Shown: piece by piece, positions 18,301-24,597 of the stretch | Layout: each line of letters opens with the position of its first letter | How positions within the stretch are numbered: position 1 is the first letter of the stretch | NCBI GenBank assembly: GCA_019694835.1 | Contig: JAIBBE010000066.1 | Span: forward strand, 62,001-126,000 | Direction: 5' to 3' | Length of the DNA stretch: 64,000 nucleotides | From: Fimbriimonadaceae bacterium | GTDB lineage: Bacteria > Armatimonadota > Fimbriimonadia > Fimbriimonadales > Fimbriimonadaceae | The notes under the pieces: generated by a model | Told to the model about the DNA's origin: nothing | Seen by the model: only the letters and a program-made list of their open reading frames with translations | Database searches by the model: none | Translations under genes and position numbers: made by a program

Positions 18301-18436
18301 CCATTTGACGGGAGTTGAGGACGTAGCAGGTCTCGCCTGACTCCAGGTGTGCAAGCAAGTCACGATCCGCTCCACGCTCAACATACGAGGGGGCGTCTGG
18401 TGCGAGGGTTCCGCCGGTTACGTAAAGGAAGTCCAT
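15314..18436 (-). CDS. AAA_35 STAND ATPase - 14 WD40 repeats receptor (paralogue 1)
   Basis: About 1040 residues from ATG 18436, chosen because MDFLYVTGGT aligns with the starts of the paralogues; an upstream in-frame start at 18520 would add a non-conserved extension. The ATPase module (~1-340) has P-loop LNSRQMGKSSL and Walker B VVVFIDEIDVTLSLPFS and is almost the same as in paralogue 2. A transmembrane helix follows (VGLVAGAVLILLAFLAGFAM), then linker SPFRGWEWEYW and fourteen WD40-type repeats (EFRGHQHNVMSADFSPTG and similar), again two potential seven-bladed propellers. The propeller part (about 15330-17300) is visibly richer in A/T than the ATPase part, which suggests a different history for the two halves. 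It is the first receptor of the array, 105 bases after the exporter gene of the amine cluster. Confidence 0.87.
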   Translation of the reverse strand: MDFLYVTGGTLAPDAPSYVERGADRDLLAHLESGETCYVLNSRQMGKSSLCVRTIGKLREQGVRTVFCDLTKFGGRNLTAEQWYAALLSEMGRDLRLRSEFLAYWKDNGDLPPVQRLFGALVEVSLREDSAVVVFIDEIDVTLSLPFSADEFFAAIRQCYVARATDERLKRLSFCLLGTATPADLIQDTRVSPFNIGKRIELRDFTAEEAAPLAAGLGDAALLQRVLYWTGGHPYLTQRLCQAVYDSGSNDVDRVCSDLFLTHSARESDDNLAFVRNRLLKSEADLAALLDLYKKLRAGKRVPDDETNPLCALLKLSGVAKVEGGNLKVRNRIYEHVFDRDWVETHMPDAEKRRQREAYRKGAWRVGLVAGAVLILLAFLAGFAMIISDAEFRARNQADKNLEIANRLAYIASVQSIQGSVDSGQLALAVRSLHDPVVSNSPFRGWEWEYWKSNFEQHHLEFRGHQHNVMSADFSPTGNLIITASKDGTSRIWNAKTGQLMVELKGGSKGLNCAQFSPDGKFVATGSDDNAVRIWSVVTGRSIRELKGQKGRIAGVCFSPDGRNLTTSSADGTAYVWDLFTGRTLVRLRGHKDSIYSANYSPNGEHIVTASWDKTARIWESDSGKLVKIIYEDSGILWAEFAPDEKRLVTASWDGSARVYFWPTCRIATKLYSSTGGLTRARFSPDGTKILTSSWDGKVAYWNAENGQHLHTFVGHEGAVQSVSFSPDGKSFVTGSADQSAKLWALRNQGNQLVLRGHQGGVTSVAFSPDSSKLLTCSTDHTARIWDAYSGKTIQVVRGHKGAVTAGAFSPDGSRFITASYDMTAKIWSTPSGNQIMTLYGHKDMVSSVSYSMDGSKIVTASADPTVRVWNAKTGACMEAIQSGRTYANAAAMSRDGNEVAIAYDDCSIIVWDAATKRLARSLVGATEGVTSVSYSTDDAKIVTANWDRTGIVWDKQTGEKVLSLYGASLSAAFSPDAKRIVSASGENTALIFDAFTGRMITVLRGHTKMVKCVVFSPDGKSIATGSDDGTAIIWTTHRK

Positions 18437-18541
18437 ACTGGTTCTGCGTCCTGTGATTGGGCCGTTCAGCCTTTTGTTGAGGACTTTTTCAGTGAATACG
18501 CTACCCCTTCCGCATTTCAATCGCCACGTGGGATACGACGG

Positions 18542-18868
18542 TCATGAAATGAGGACGATGCCGACGGCGATCAGGACCAGGCCGATCGCTTGCTTCAGAG
18601 TGATCGTCTCTCGGAGTATGAAGACCCCGATTGCGACCGTGAAGAGCGTGATCAGTGAGCCGATCAGGGCTTCACCCCTAGCAACCCCTGCGGAAACGGT
18701 CACTTTGCGAAAGAACGCATATCCGAGCGCAGCGCATCCGTAAACCACCACCATCAGCCAACCCCTGCCGGCAGCCAGAGACAGTTTGGTGAGAATGTTG
18801 CTTGCGATGAGCAAGGCTGCACATCCGAGCGACCAGCAAACGGTCACCCATGGCAGCCTCTCATCCAT
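18542..18868 (-). CDS. Small 4-TM drug/metabolite-type transporter (SMR/EamA-like)
   Basis: 108 residues from ATG 18868 (MDERLPWVTVCW); a longer in-frame start exists but would lie deep inside the amidinotransferase gene. Four hydrophobic helices are visible: LGCAALLIASNIL, WLMVVVYGCAALGYAFF, LIGSLITLFTVAIGVFIL and IGLVLIAVGIVLI, with the EamA/SMR-type segment RETITLKQAIG between helices 3 and 4. The conserved Glu of EmrE helix 1 is not present, so it is not a classical multidrug SMR. Its start overlaps the end of the amidinotransferase gene by 8 bases, making it the last gene of the four-gene cluster and the likely exporter of its product. SMR proteins usually act as dimers. Confidence 0.72.
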   Translation of the reverse strand: MDERLPWVTVCWSLGCAALLIASNILTKLSLAAGRGWLMVVVYGCAALGYAFFRKVTVSAGVARGEALIGSLITLFTVAIGVFILRETITLKQAIGLVLIAVGIVLIS

Positions 18869-19934
18869 GGCAGTAATCCTCCAATACTCCATCACGTCGG
18901 ATATCGATGGTGACACAGTGGAAGCCGCCCCCCAATGTCCTTGCATGTCGAAGTCGGAGAGGAATCACACTAACGCCTCGGGCTTCTAGAGCAGAAATGA
19001 GGGGTCCTTGGCTGGCATCGACTACCGCTGTGTCTGGATCAAGCATGACGAGGTTCATCCCGATCCATTCTGAAGCGTAAGGGAGATTCGTAAAGCCGAT
19101 GTCGATTACTTCATCTAAATAGATCACATCCCAGTCAGCAAATAGGCCAGGTAAGTTAGTCGCGTTGACGCGCTCGGCGTTGACCACCACAAGCCCGGGG
19201 CGAATCAAGGCCAGGGTCGTGTCGACGTGAGTTCCTCGGTAGAGATTCTCATAGGCGTGGACCCGGAAATCAGAACCCAGGGCAGACTGAAGCCACTTCG
19301 CGCCAATACGATTACCGCTATCAGAGACAAGATAGAGGATATCGCGACCGATGCGAAGGACGTTGGCTGCATCGAAAATTGGCTCGACTTCCGTGATCGC
19401 CAGGGCGTTTGGATTGCCAATCTGATAGGCGGAATCCAGCAACCTCGGCTTTGGAGCCGAGATCCAGCGCGCGCCGCGGTCGAGGTAGTCGAGCAAGATC
19501 GACTTATACGATGTCGTTTCATACTGCCGTGCACGGAGCGTCATCGGTGCCTCGATAATCGTCTCTCCCGCAACGACAAAGAGATCGCGGGGACAATAGT
19601 TGTACTGCCCGTCCGACGTCCAGTCCGGAGTTGAGAACGCCTTGGAGTGATCGAATAGTTCTGGTCGGCGTACGATCGCACCGAACTGTTCAAGGACCTT
19701 GATAAAGGCCTGGAGGTCTTCCTCGGTCTCGTCGATAATCCACTGGGGATAGGGCCCTGACGGAATCGCACTCATAGCTCCTAGGTCAAGGTACTCGACG
19801 GCGAACAAACCGCGGTCAGCGGTTGCAATTCGTCCACCATCAGGTCGCCCAACGATGATTTCCCGGAGCTTGCCCCACTCGTCATAAGACGATACCGGGC
19901 TTGATGTTGCGAGCGGTCTTTCTACTATATTCAT
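18861..19934 (-). CDS. Arginine:amine amidinotransferase (AGAT/StrB1 family)
   Basis: 357 residues from ATG 19934, which has the strong ribosome-binding site GGGAGGAG and overlaps the previous stop by four bases (ATGA). Guanidino-modifying fold: LREIIVGRPDGG near the start, YNYCPRDLFVV, EVEPIFDAANVLRIGRDI, GTHVDTTLALIRPG with the catalytic-type His, and GGGFHCVTIDIRRDG with Cys340 in the nucleophile position. These match glycine and scyllo-inosamine-phosphate amidinotransferases, which move the amidino group of arginine to an amine and release ornithine, and not agmatine deiminase. The acceptor is unknown; the adjacent decarboxylase suggests a diamine. All catalytic-type residues appear intact. 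Confidence 0.85.
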   Translation of the reverse strand: MNIVERPLATSSPVSSYDEWGKLREIIVGRPDGGRIATADRGLFAVEYLDLGAMSAIPSGPYPQWIIDETEEDLQAFIKVLEQFGAIVRRPELFDHSKAFSTPDWTSDGQYNYCPRDLFVVAGETIIEAPMTLRARQYETTSYKSILLDYLDRGARWISAPKPRLLDSAYQIGNPNALAITEVEPIFDAANVLRIGRDILYLVSDSGNRIGAKWLQSALGSDFRVHAYENLYRGTHVDTTLALIRPGLVVVNAERVNATNLPGLFADWDVIYLDEVIDIGFTNLPYASEWIGMNLVMLDPDTAVVDASQGPLISALEARGVSVIPLRLRHARTLGGGFHCVTIDIRRDGVLEDYCHG

Positions 19935-20752
19935 TGCTCCTCCCTTCTCTCGACCAGCGTAACGATCCAACCACCGTCGTAGGTTTGTTGGGGCTTGATT
20001 CGAGAACGCACTACGGAAATGATGTCGAAACCCTTGGATTCGAGAAACGATAGGACTTCCTGCTCAGTGACACCCGGGCTCGGCTGACGTGTTCCACCCA
20101 ACATCCACCATTGGGAGTCAGTAAGACTGCTCATTAGGAGAAAGCCCCGCTCGGCAACGTAACTGCACGCGGTCGCAAGATATTCGAAGTACAACTGCTT
20201 CTCCTTGCCAATCGAATCGGCAACGAAGTGCATCGTTACGAGAGGCAAACTTCCGATCTCTGCGGACTCGGGCAAGAAGACAGGGCGGCGCGCCAAGTCG
20301 ACATCAAGCACCTGATGTGAAGTCCGTAGACGGTCCAACTGATCCAGAAGGGCACCTTCACTAATTTCCAGCGCGAACTCATCGATAAGGTACTTGGCAT
20401 AGTTCCGCCAGTAACTGATGGGCACTTCTTGAATGGCCTTGCGCGAGCTTTTGGTGAAGTCCGAAAGCCATATGTCGTCGATGCAAGCCATCGTCGCGAG
20501 CAGCGGAGCGAGGCAGGGTCCGGTCGATATGTCGAGCGCCTGAACCTTGCATCCACGACGATTGAGAATCTCCAGAGCGGCAGCGTAATACGCCCTCATC
20601 AGTTCGAGGTTGTCCTCCCACATATCGCGGTTCTGTGGTTCGTCGGGCCAGTATTCCTGCAAGTACGCGTTCTGGTAGACCATCGAAAGTTTAGCGGCCT
20701 CCGTACTTGCAATACAATTGCTCGATCTGCGTGGGGGGGGGGGATTACTCAT
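19931..20752 (-). CDS. NNMT/PNMT/TEMT-type small-molecule methyltransferase
   Basis: 273 residues from ATG 20752, which overlaps the end of the decarboxylase gene by eight bases (ATGAGTAA). Motifs resemble nicotinamide/phenylethanolamine N-methyltransferases: motif I VQALDISTGPCLAPLLA, IWLSDFTKSSRKAI in place of the DYT segment, and a C-terminal GGWIVTLVERRE strand. The family methylates small amines with SAM and is known mainly from animals, with scattered bacterial members. Codons 4-7 lie in a run of 11 C (coding strand), so a slip of one base would move the start out of frame. An internal ATG at MVYQNAYL could give a shorter protein. It lies between the decarboxylase and the amidinotransferase, so its substrate is probably the amine made there. 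Confidence 0.75.
   Translation of the reverse strand: MSNPPPPRRSSNCIASTEAAKLSMVYQNAYLQEYWPDEPQNRDMWEDNLELMRAYYAAALEILNRRGCKVQALDISTGPCLAPLLATMACIDDIWLSDFTKSSRKAIQEVPISYWRNYAKYLIDEFALEISEGALLDQLDRLRTSHQVLDVDLARRPVFLPESAEIGSLPLVTMHFVADSIGKEKQLYFEYLATACSYVAERGFLLMSSLTDSQWWMLGGTRQPSPGVTEQEVLSFLESKGFDIISVVRSRIKPQQTYDGGWIVTLVERREEQ
20733..20743 (-). repeat. Homopolymer of 11 C at codons 4-7 of the methyltransferase gene
   Basis: Eleven consecutive G on the plus strand, read as C on the coding strand, follow directly after codon 3 of the methyltransferase. With 11 C the frame from ATG 20752 is open to the family motifs. Tracts this long tend to change length by slippage, so the site can act as a phase switch; it is also a common place for sequencing error. 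Confidence 0.7.
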
Positions 20753-21926
20753 GGCAAAACGAACTGTTGACGAGGTAGGTGTTGATGTGTGCAAAGCCGT
20801 TAAAGTGGCACTTGACGGAGACGCTGTACGCTCCGGCATCGGGAGCAATGAGGATCGATCCGGGTTGTGGGTCACCGGCGAGAGTGAAGGTGCCTAGGGT
20901 ATCGATCGAATCGCAGGTCGGCCCCGCAATCATGTAAGAGGCAGACTGCCGACTCGATGGCGCGAGCGTCTCGAACCTGAAGTCTCGTCTTTCAAAGTAG
21001 ATCGCTGAGAACATGCCGTAAATGCCGTCGTCCAGGTACAGCCACGGCAACCCATCTCGGGTCGCTCTGCCGACGACCGTACACACCGCCGTACACGCGC
21101 TGGAGACGAGCACGCGTCCAGGTTCGGCAATGAGTTCAAAGCCCTGCTCGTGAATGGGGGCCAGGACCTTGGCGAGCCCCACGAAGAAGGTCTCTAGGCC
21201 ACCTGCCTTCTCGGCCATTCGGGGATCGGGCATTCCGCCGCCAATGTTGAGCACGCGCCCTGTGTGGTCGTTCACTCTCGTGGCGGCAAGCACTTCCTTG
21301 GCTTGGCCGACCGCTAGGCGATACGTCTCGACATCCCAGCACTGCGTGCCGACGTGGAAATGTACGCCATTTGCCTGAACACCGAGGTCGCGAGCGATAT
21401 CGAACAGTCTCACGGCCTGCTCGCAGCTGCAGCCGAACTTCGTATTGAGGTCAAGTTGCGAGTTCATCGAAGGCACCCGGATGCGGATGAGTACCGCTGG
21501 AGGTGTTTTTCCTCGCTGGGACGCCTCGGCGGCAATAGCCCTCAAAGCACCCTCGTTGTCCACCGTGACGAGAGGGATCCCGCGTGTGAAGATGTCTTCA
21601 AGGGTGGAACGAGGGTGAATCGCGTTCGAGAGAATGAGCCTCTCCGGGGGAACGCCGTACTCAGTGGTCAGTTCTGCCTCTGCAGCAGAGGCCACATCGA
21701 AGCCAACACCCCTGGAGTGCAGGTGCCGGATGACCTCGGGGGCATTGTTGGCCTTTACAGAGTATTGGAGTCGAACAAATGGCAAGTAAGTCCGAAACAG
21801 ACCCAACATGCGGTCAATTTCGTGAGCGTCGATGACGAGGCAGGGTGTTTCAATCGCTCCGTTCCTGACGAGCAGCTGAATGTCGATGGCGCTAAACCGC
21901 CCCAATTGTTCCACCTTCAAGTTCAT
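20745..21926 (-). CDS. PLP-dependent ornithine/lysine-type decarboxylase (fold type III)
   Basis: 393 residues, the usual length of alanine-racemase-fold ornithine/lysine decarboxylases. PLP-binding Lys58 in LQYSVKANN, GVGFDVASAAE, HFHVGTQ, the phosphate-binding glycines in VLNIGGGMPDP, EPGR, and the catalytic Cys338-Asp339 in AGPTCDSIDTLG; C-terminal DAGAYSVS. The intact CDSID motif favours ornithine/lysine/arginine decarboxylase over diaminopimelate decarboxylase. Predicted product: putrescine or cadaverine from ornithine or lysine; exact specificity cannot be read. It is the first gene of a four-gene cluster with overlapping ends. The downstream amidinotransferase would release ornithine, which could feed this enzyme. 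Confidence 0.85.
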   Translation of the reverse strand: MNLKVEQLGRFSAIDIQLLVRNGAIETPCLVIDAHEIDRMLGLFRTYLPFVRLQYSVKANNAPEVIRHLHSRGVGFDVASAAEAELTTEYGVPPERLILSNAIHPRSTLEDIFTRGIPLVTVDNEGALRAIAAEASQRGKTPPAVLIRIRVPSMNSQLDLNTKFGCSCEQAVRLFDIARDLGVQANGVHFHVGTQCWDVETYRLAVGQAKEVLAATRVNDHTGRVLNIGGGMPDPRMAEKAGGLETFFVGLAKVLAPIHEQGFELIAEPGRVLVSSACTAVCTVVGRATRDGLPWLYLDDGIYGMFSAIYFERRDFRFETLAPSSRQSASYMIAGPTCDSIDTLGTFTLAGDPQPGSILIAPDAGAYSVSVKCHFNGFAHINTYLVNSSFCHE

Positions 21927-22643
21927 CTAGATTGGCTGCGTGCAGGAATCCGAGGTCAATTGCTCATAAGCTAAGTTCGCGGTTCATGAGTATTACTCAC
22001 GGCAAGGCCGGAGGGACCGTGAAGGAGGGCACCTCGGGCCGAAACTGCTTTATCTTATAGGAACTTATAGCCCTCGGGAGCACTTTGCTGAACGTGCAAC
22101 GGTCCTTGGCCACCTGTTGGCTGCGAATTCGCGCGCGAGCCGACTTCTTCTCATGGCGTTCGGTTCCGCAATCTTAAGCTGGAGTGCAGGGGTGGTTCCA
22201 CGGGATTCGAAAGCTGATTCCGGGTCCGAAGATTGAAGGCACCACCGCGACGGATCGGCAGGCAGAGGGCGGTCGCGGTGACAGGCCTTGTGTCACGGTG
22301 CACCAAGAGGTGTCCTACGGGGCATCCGTCAGATGTGGAGGTCCGTTCCAATCAGGGCGATGCTATCCTGACCGATGCGGTTCCGCGTATGCCAGAGCTG
22401 GCTCAAGCGAATGCGATTTGGCAATGACGCCCGTTGTCCCCATATGCATAGAATCCGGGGAATCTGGCCGATTTCCAAGAGATGTGCTTTCGTTGGCGAA
22501 AGTGGACAGCGCCGTTGATCGCGTGCGAATGAGCGAGATCTCCGGCACTCAAGTCGCTCGATCTGTCTGCTGTCAAACCTGCTGTCAAATCGCAGAAGAA
22601 GGGTCCCAAGTGGGCAGAATGGAGGGAGTTTAGGTTCAAAAAC
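21927..22643. other. Gene-poor interval between the amine cluster and tRNA-Thr
   Basis: About 720 bases. It must hold the promoter of the minus-strand amine cluster, but no clear -35/-10 pair was seen. Open frames in it (up to ~150 codons) lack ribosome-binding sites and family motifs. Near 22560-22590 the 11-mer CTGCTGTCAAA occurs twice in tandem. It may be decayed coding DNA, but no parent gene could be identified. Confidence 0.4.
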
Positions 22644-22718
22644 TGGAGCCGACGACCGGACTTGAACCGGTGACCTGCTGTTTACGAAACAGCTGCTCTA
22701 CCGCTGAGCTACGTCGGC
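22644..22718 (-). tRNA. tRNA-Thr (anticodon CGT)
   Basis: The minus strand folds as a complete cloverleaf: acceptor GCCGACG pairing with CGTCGGC, D stem GCTC/GAGC with loop AGCGGTA, anticodon stem GCTGT/ACAGC with loop TTCGTAA (anticodon CGT at 22684-22686, reading ACG threonine codons), T stem ACCGG/CCGGT with loop TTCAAGT. The discriminator base is T and CCA is encoded (22644-22646). Confidence 0.95.
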
Positions 22719-22767
22719 AACCCGTCTATTATAGGCGCTCCAAAAGGGGATCTGCAAAGGGGCTGGG

Positions 22768-22773
22768 TATAAT
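22768..22773 (+). promoter_or_regulatory. Possible -10 element upstream of rplK
   Basis: A perfect TATAAT lies about 97 bases before the rplK start, in the gap after the tRNA. No good -35 hexamer is seen 17 bases upstream, so this rests on the -10 alone. Confidence 0.35.
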
Positions 22774-22869
22774 TTGGGTTCGCGTCGGTCGATGCAAGCC
22801 GAGGCGGACATGGGATTGGGTGATGCTTCTTCCTCCCCGCCCCCACCAATTTAGAATCGAAGGACCACC

Positions 22870-23295
22870 ATGGCAAAACAGATCACCCAAGTCATCAAGC
22901 TGAACATCGCGGCCGGAAAGGGAACGCCGGCGCCGCCGGTTGGACCTGCGCTCGGTCAGGCCGGCATCAACATGATGGAGTTCCTCAAGAAGTTCAACGA
23001 AATGAGCGCGCCGCAGATGGGCTTTGTCCTGCCGGTCGAGATCACCGTCTACGCCGACCGCAGCTACTCGTTCGTCATCAAGCAGCCTCTCAGCAGCGAC
23101 CTCGTCAAGAGAGCCGCCGGTATTGAGAAGGGCGCGGCGAATCCGCTCAAGGACAAGGCGGGCGTCCTGACGAGTGAGAAGCTTCGCGAGGTCGCCAAGG
23201 CGAAGATGAAGGACCTCAACACGACCGACGAAGAGATGGCGATGCGCATTATCGCCGGTACCGCCCGCTCGATGGGCGTCAAGATCGAGGGCTAA
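22870..23295 (+). CDS. rplK: 50S ribosomal protein L11
   Basis: 141 residues, full length for L11. Recognisable throughout: MAKQITQVIKLNIAAGKGTP, the PPVGPALGQAGINMMEF segment, the linker with VEITVYADRSYSFV, and the C-terminal rRNA-binding domain ending IIAGTARSMGVKIEG. L11 forms the stalk base of the large subunit and stimulates factor-dependent GTP hydrolysis. The start is supported by GAAGGA five bases upstream. In most bacteria rplK sits between nusG and rplA; here neither neighbour is present and the next gene encodes a zinc-ribbon protein. No truncation or substitution stands out. Confidence 0.97.
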   Translation: MAKQITQVIKLNIAAGKGTPAPPVGPALGQAGINMMEFLKKFNEMSAPQMGFVLPVEITVYADRSYSFVIKQPLSSDLVKRAAGIEKGAANPLKDKAGVLTSEKLREVAKAKMKDLNTTDEEMAMRIIAGTARSMGVKIEG

Positions 23296-23305
23296 CCTAA
23301 CTTAT

Positions 23306-23330
23306 CGGGCGCGCTGAAATGGCGCGCCCG
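23306..23330 (+). terminator. GC-rich stem-loop after rplK
   Basis: CGGGCGCGC and GCGCGCCCG form a perfect 9-bp stem with a 7-base loop, 10 bases after the rplK stop and 7 bases before the next ATG. There is no T run, so it may be an attenuator, an RNA-processing site or a protective hairpin and not a true terminator. Confidence 0.4.
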
Positions 23331-23337
23331 AACCACC

Positions 23338-23682
23338 ATGCCGATCTACGAATACGAGCCAGACGGGTTCGAATGTCTGATCTGCAACGGCCATTTCGAG
23401 ACCCTCCAGACTCTTCACGAGGAGCCTCTCCAGTACTGCCCGACTTGCGGGCTTGAGGTTCGCCGCATTATCAGCCGCGCCTCCATCCAAATCGGCGGTA
23501 AGGTCGACTTCGACAAGGCTGGGAGAAAGGGCTTCACCACCTGGCGCAAGTCCAAGAAGGCCACATGGGAGAAGGTTGCTGGGCCAGGGGTTGACGCCAT
23601 CGTCGGCACCGACGAGGACATCAGGGCCGTTGAGGCCGAGAAGAAGTCGCGCAAGGTCCTCGATCTTGACAAGGATGCCTGA
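23338..23682 (+). CDS. FmdB-family zinc-ribbon protein
   Basis: 114 residues. The N-terminal ~45 residues match the FmdB regulatory-protein family (MPIYEYEPDGFECLICNGHF, then YCPTCGLEVRRIIS) with two CXXC pairs for zinc binding. The rest is charged and probably flexible. The family is widespread and mostly uncharacterised; the name comes from a regulator of formamidase expression. No Shine-Dalgarno is visible: ATG follows GAACCACC directly after the hairpin at 23306-23330. The stop overlaps the next ATG (TGATG). Confidence 0.85.
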   Translation: MPIYEYEPDGFECLICNGHFETLQTLHEEPLQYCPTCGLEVRRIISRASIQIGGKVDFDKAGRKGFTTWRKSKKATWEKVAGPGVDAIVGTDEDIRAVEAEKKSRKVLDLDKDA

Positions 23683-24590
23683 TGCCCTTCATCCACACCC
23701 CCGACAGCGTCGCGTGGAAGGCGGCGTTCGAGCACTACAACTGGGACCGCTTGGCCGAGGCCTGGGAGTTGGTCGAGGAGTTTGGAGTCGGTGAGGCAAG
23801 CGTCAACTTGGGCTTCTATCGGCTGATCGAAGGCGAATGGCGGACCCGAGACCGGAGCGACATCACGCGCGTGAATCCGTGGCTCAAGGTGGAATTGGTG
23901 TTGGACGAAATTGGGCCGGATCAAACCGATCTTGTTGAATTGTTGGTGAGGGCTTGCGATCAAGTCGCCGAGCGGCTGAATTGGCAACACGGACCGGAGA
24001 CGCTCATATCGCTTCTTGCCGCCGAAGTCGACCGCCCGTGGGCGACGAATCCTTACGGCTACTGCGTCGACAAGCACCCTTACGAGAAGATCTGTTTGCC
24101 CTACCACCTTCTCGATCAACCCGGACAGCTCTTCGAGGCGACGGCGCACGAGTATGCGCATGTCGTCAGCCTCAACCTGTCGCAAGGTCGGGTGGCGCGC
24201 TGGCTTTCTGAAGCGGTTTCGGTGCTCATCGAGCGTCCGGAGAATCGATACGCATCGCGAAAGTTTCGGTCCGGCGGGTGGCATTGGCGGCGTCCGGAAG
24301 AGCTCGAGGGGATGTTCAATGTGAATTCCGAGGATATCGCCGGAGTTCAAATGGCCTACGCGCAATCCGGGCTCATCGGACGGTTCCTGGCAAGCCAGCC
24401 GGGGGGCGAGGCAAAGCTGTCGGAGCTGCTCGCTGAGCTTGCGAAGAACAACTTATGGTCGGACTTTCGACGGCAATTCGCGGGTCGGAGTCGGGCCGAT
24501 GCCGCACTTCGCTCGGTCTATGGCTTGAGCGAAGATCAAGTTTTCGATCTCGCCTTCGACAGCCTTCGCCACGACTCGGCGTACAATTGA
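23682..24590 (+). CDS. Gluzincin-like metallopeptidase (peptidase MA-like)
   Basis: 302 residues, starting in the TGATG overlap with the zinc-ribbon gene. Residues around 150 carry HEYAHVVSLNLS (HEXXH zinc motif) followed about 20 residues later by RWLSEAVSVLIE, whose Glu is in the position of the third zinc ligand. This arrangement is that of the peptidase MA/gluzincin clan. No signal peptide or transmembrane helix is seen, so it is probably cytoplasmic. The N-terminal half contains tryptophan-rich helices without known motif. Close coupling to the FmdB-type gene suggests joint expression. Substrate unknown. Confidence 0.72.
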   Translation: MPFIHTPDSVAWKAAFEHYNWDRLAEAWELVEEFGVGEASVNLGFYRLIEGEWRTRDRSDITRVNPWLKVELVLDEIGPDQTDLVELLVRACDQVAERLNWQHGPETLISLLAAEVDRPWATNPYGYCVDKHPYEKICLPYHLLDQPGQLFEATAHEYAHVVSLNLSQGRVARWLSEAVSVLIERPENRYASRKFRSGGWHWRRPEELEGMFNVNSEDIAGVQMAYAQSGLIGRFLASQPGGEAKLSELLAELAKNNLWSDFRRQFAGRSRADAALRSVYGLSEDQVFDLAFDSLRHDSAYN

Positions 24591-24597
24591 GGCAGCT

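Noticed and set aside
22184..22633. 149-codon plus-strand frame before tRNA-Thr
   Set aside because: Cysteine- and arginine-rich, with no family motif or ribosome-binding site. A possible decayed origin is noted as a finding instead.
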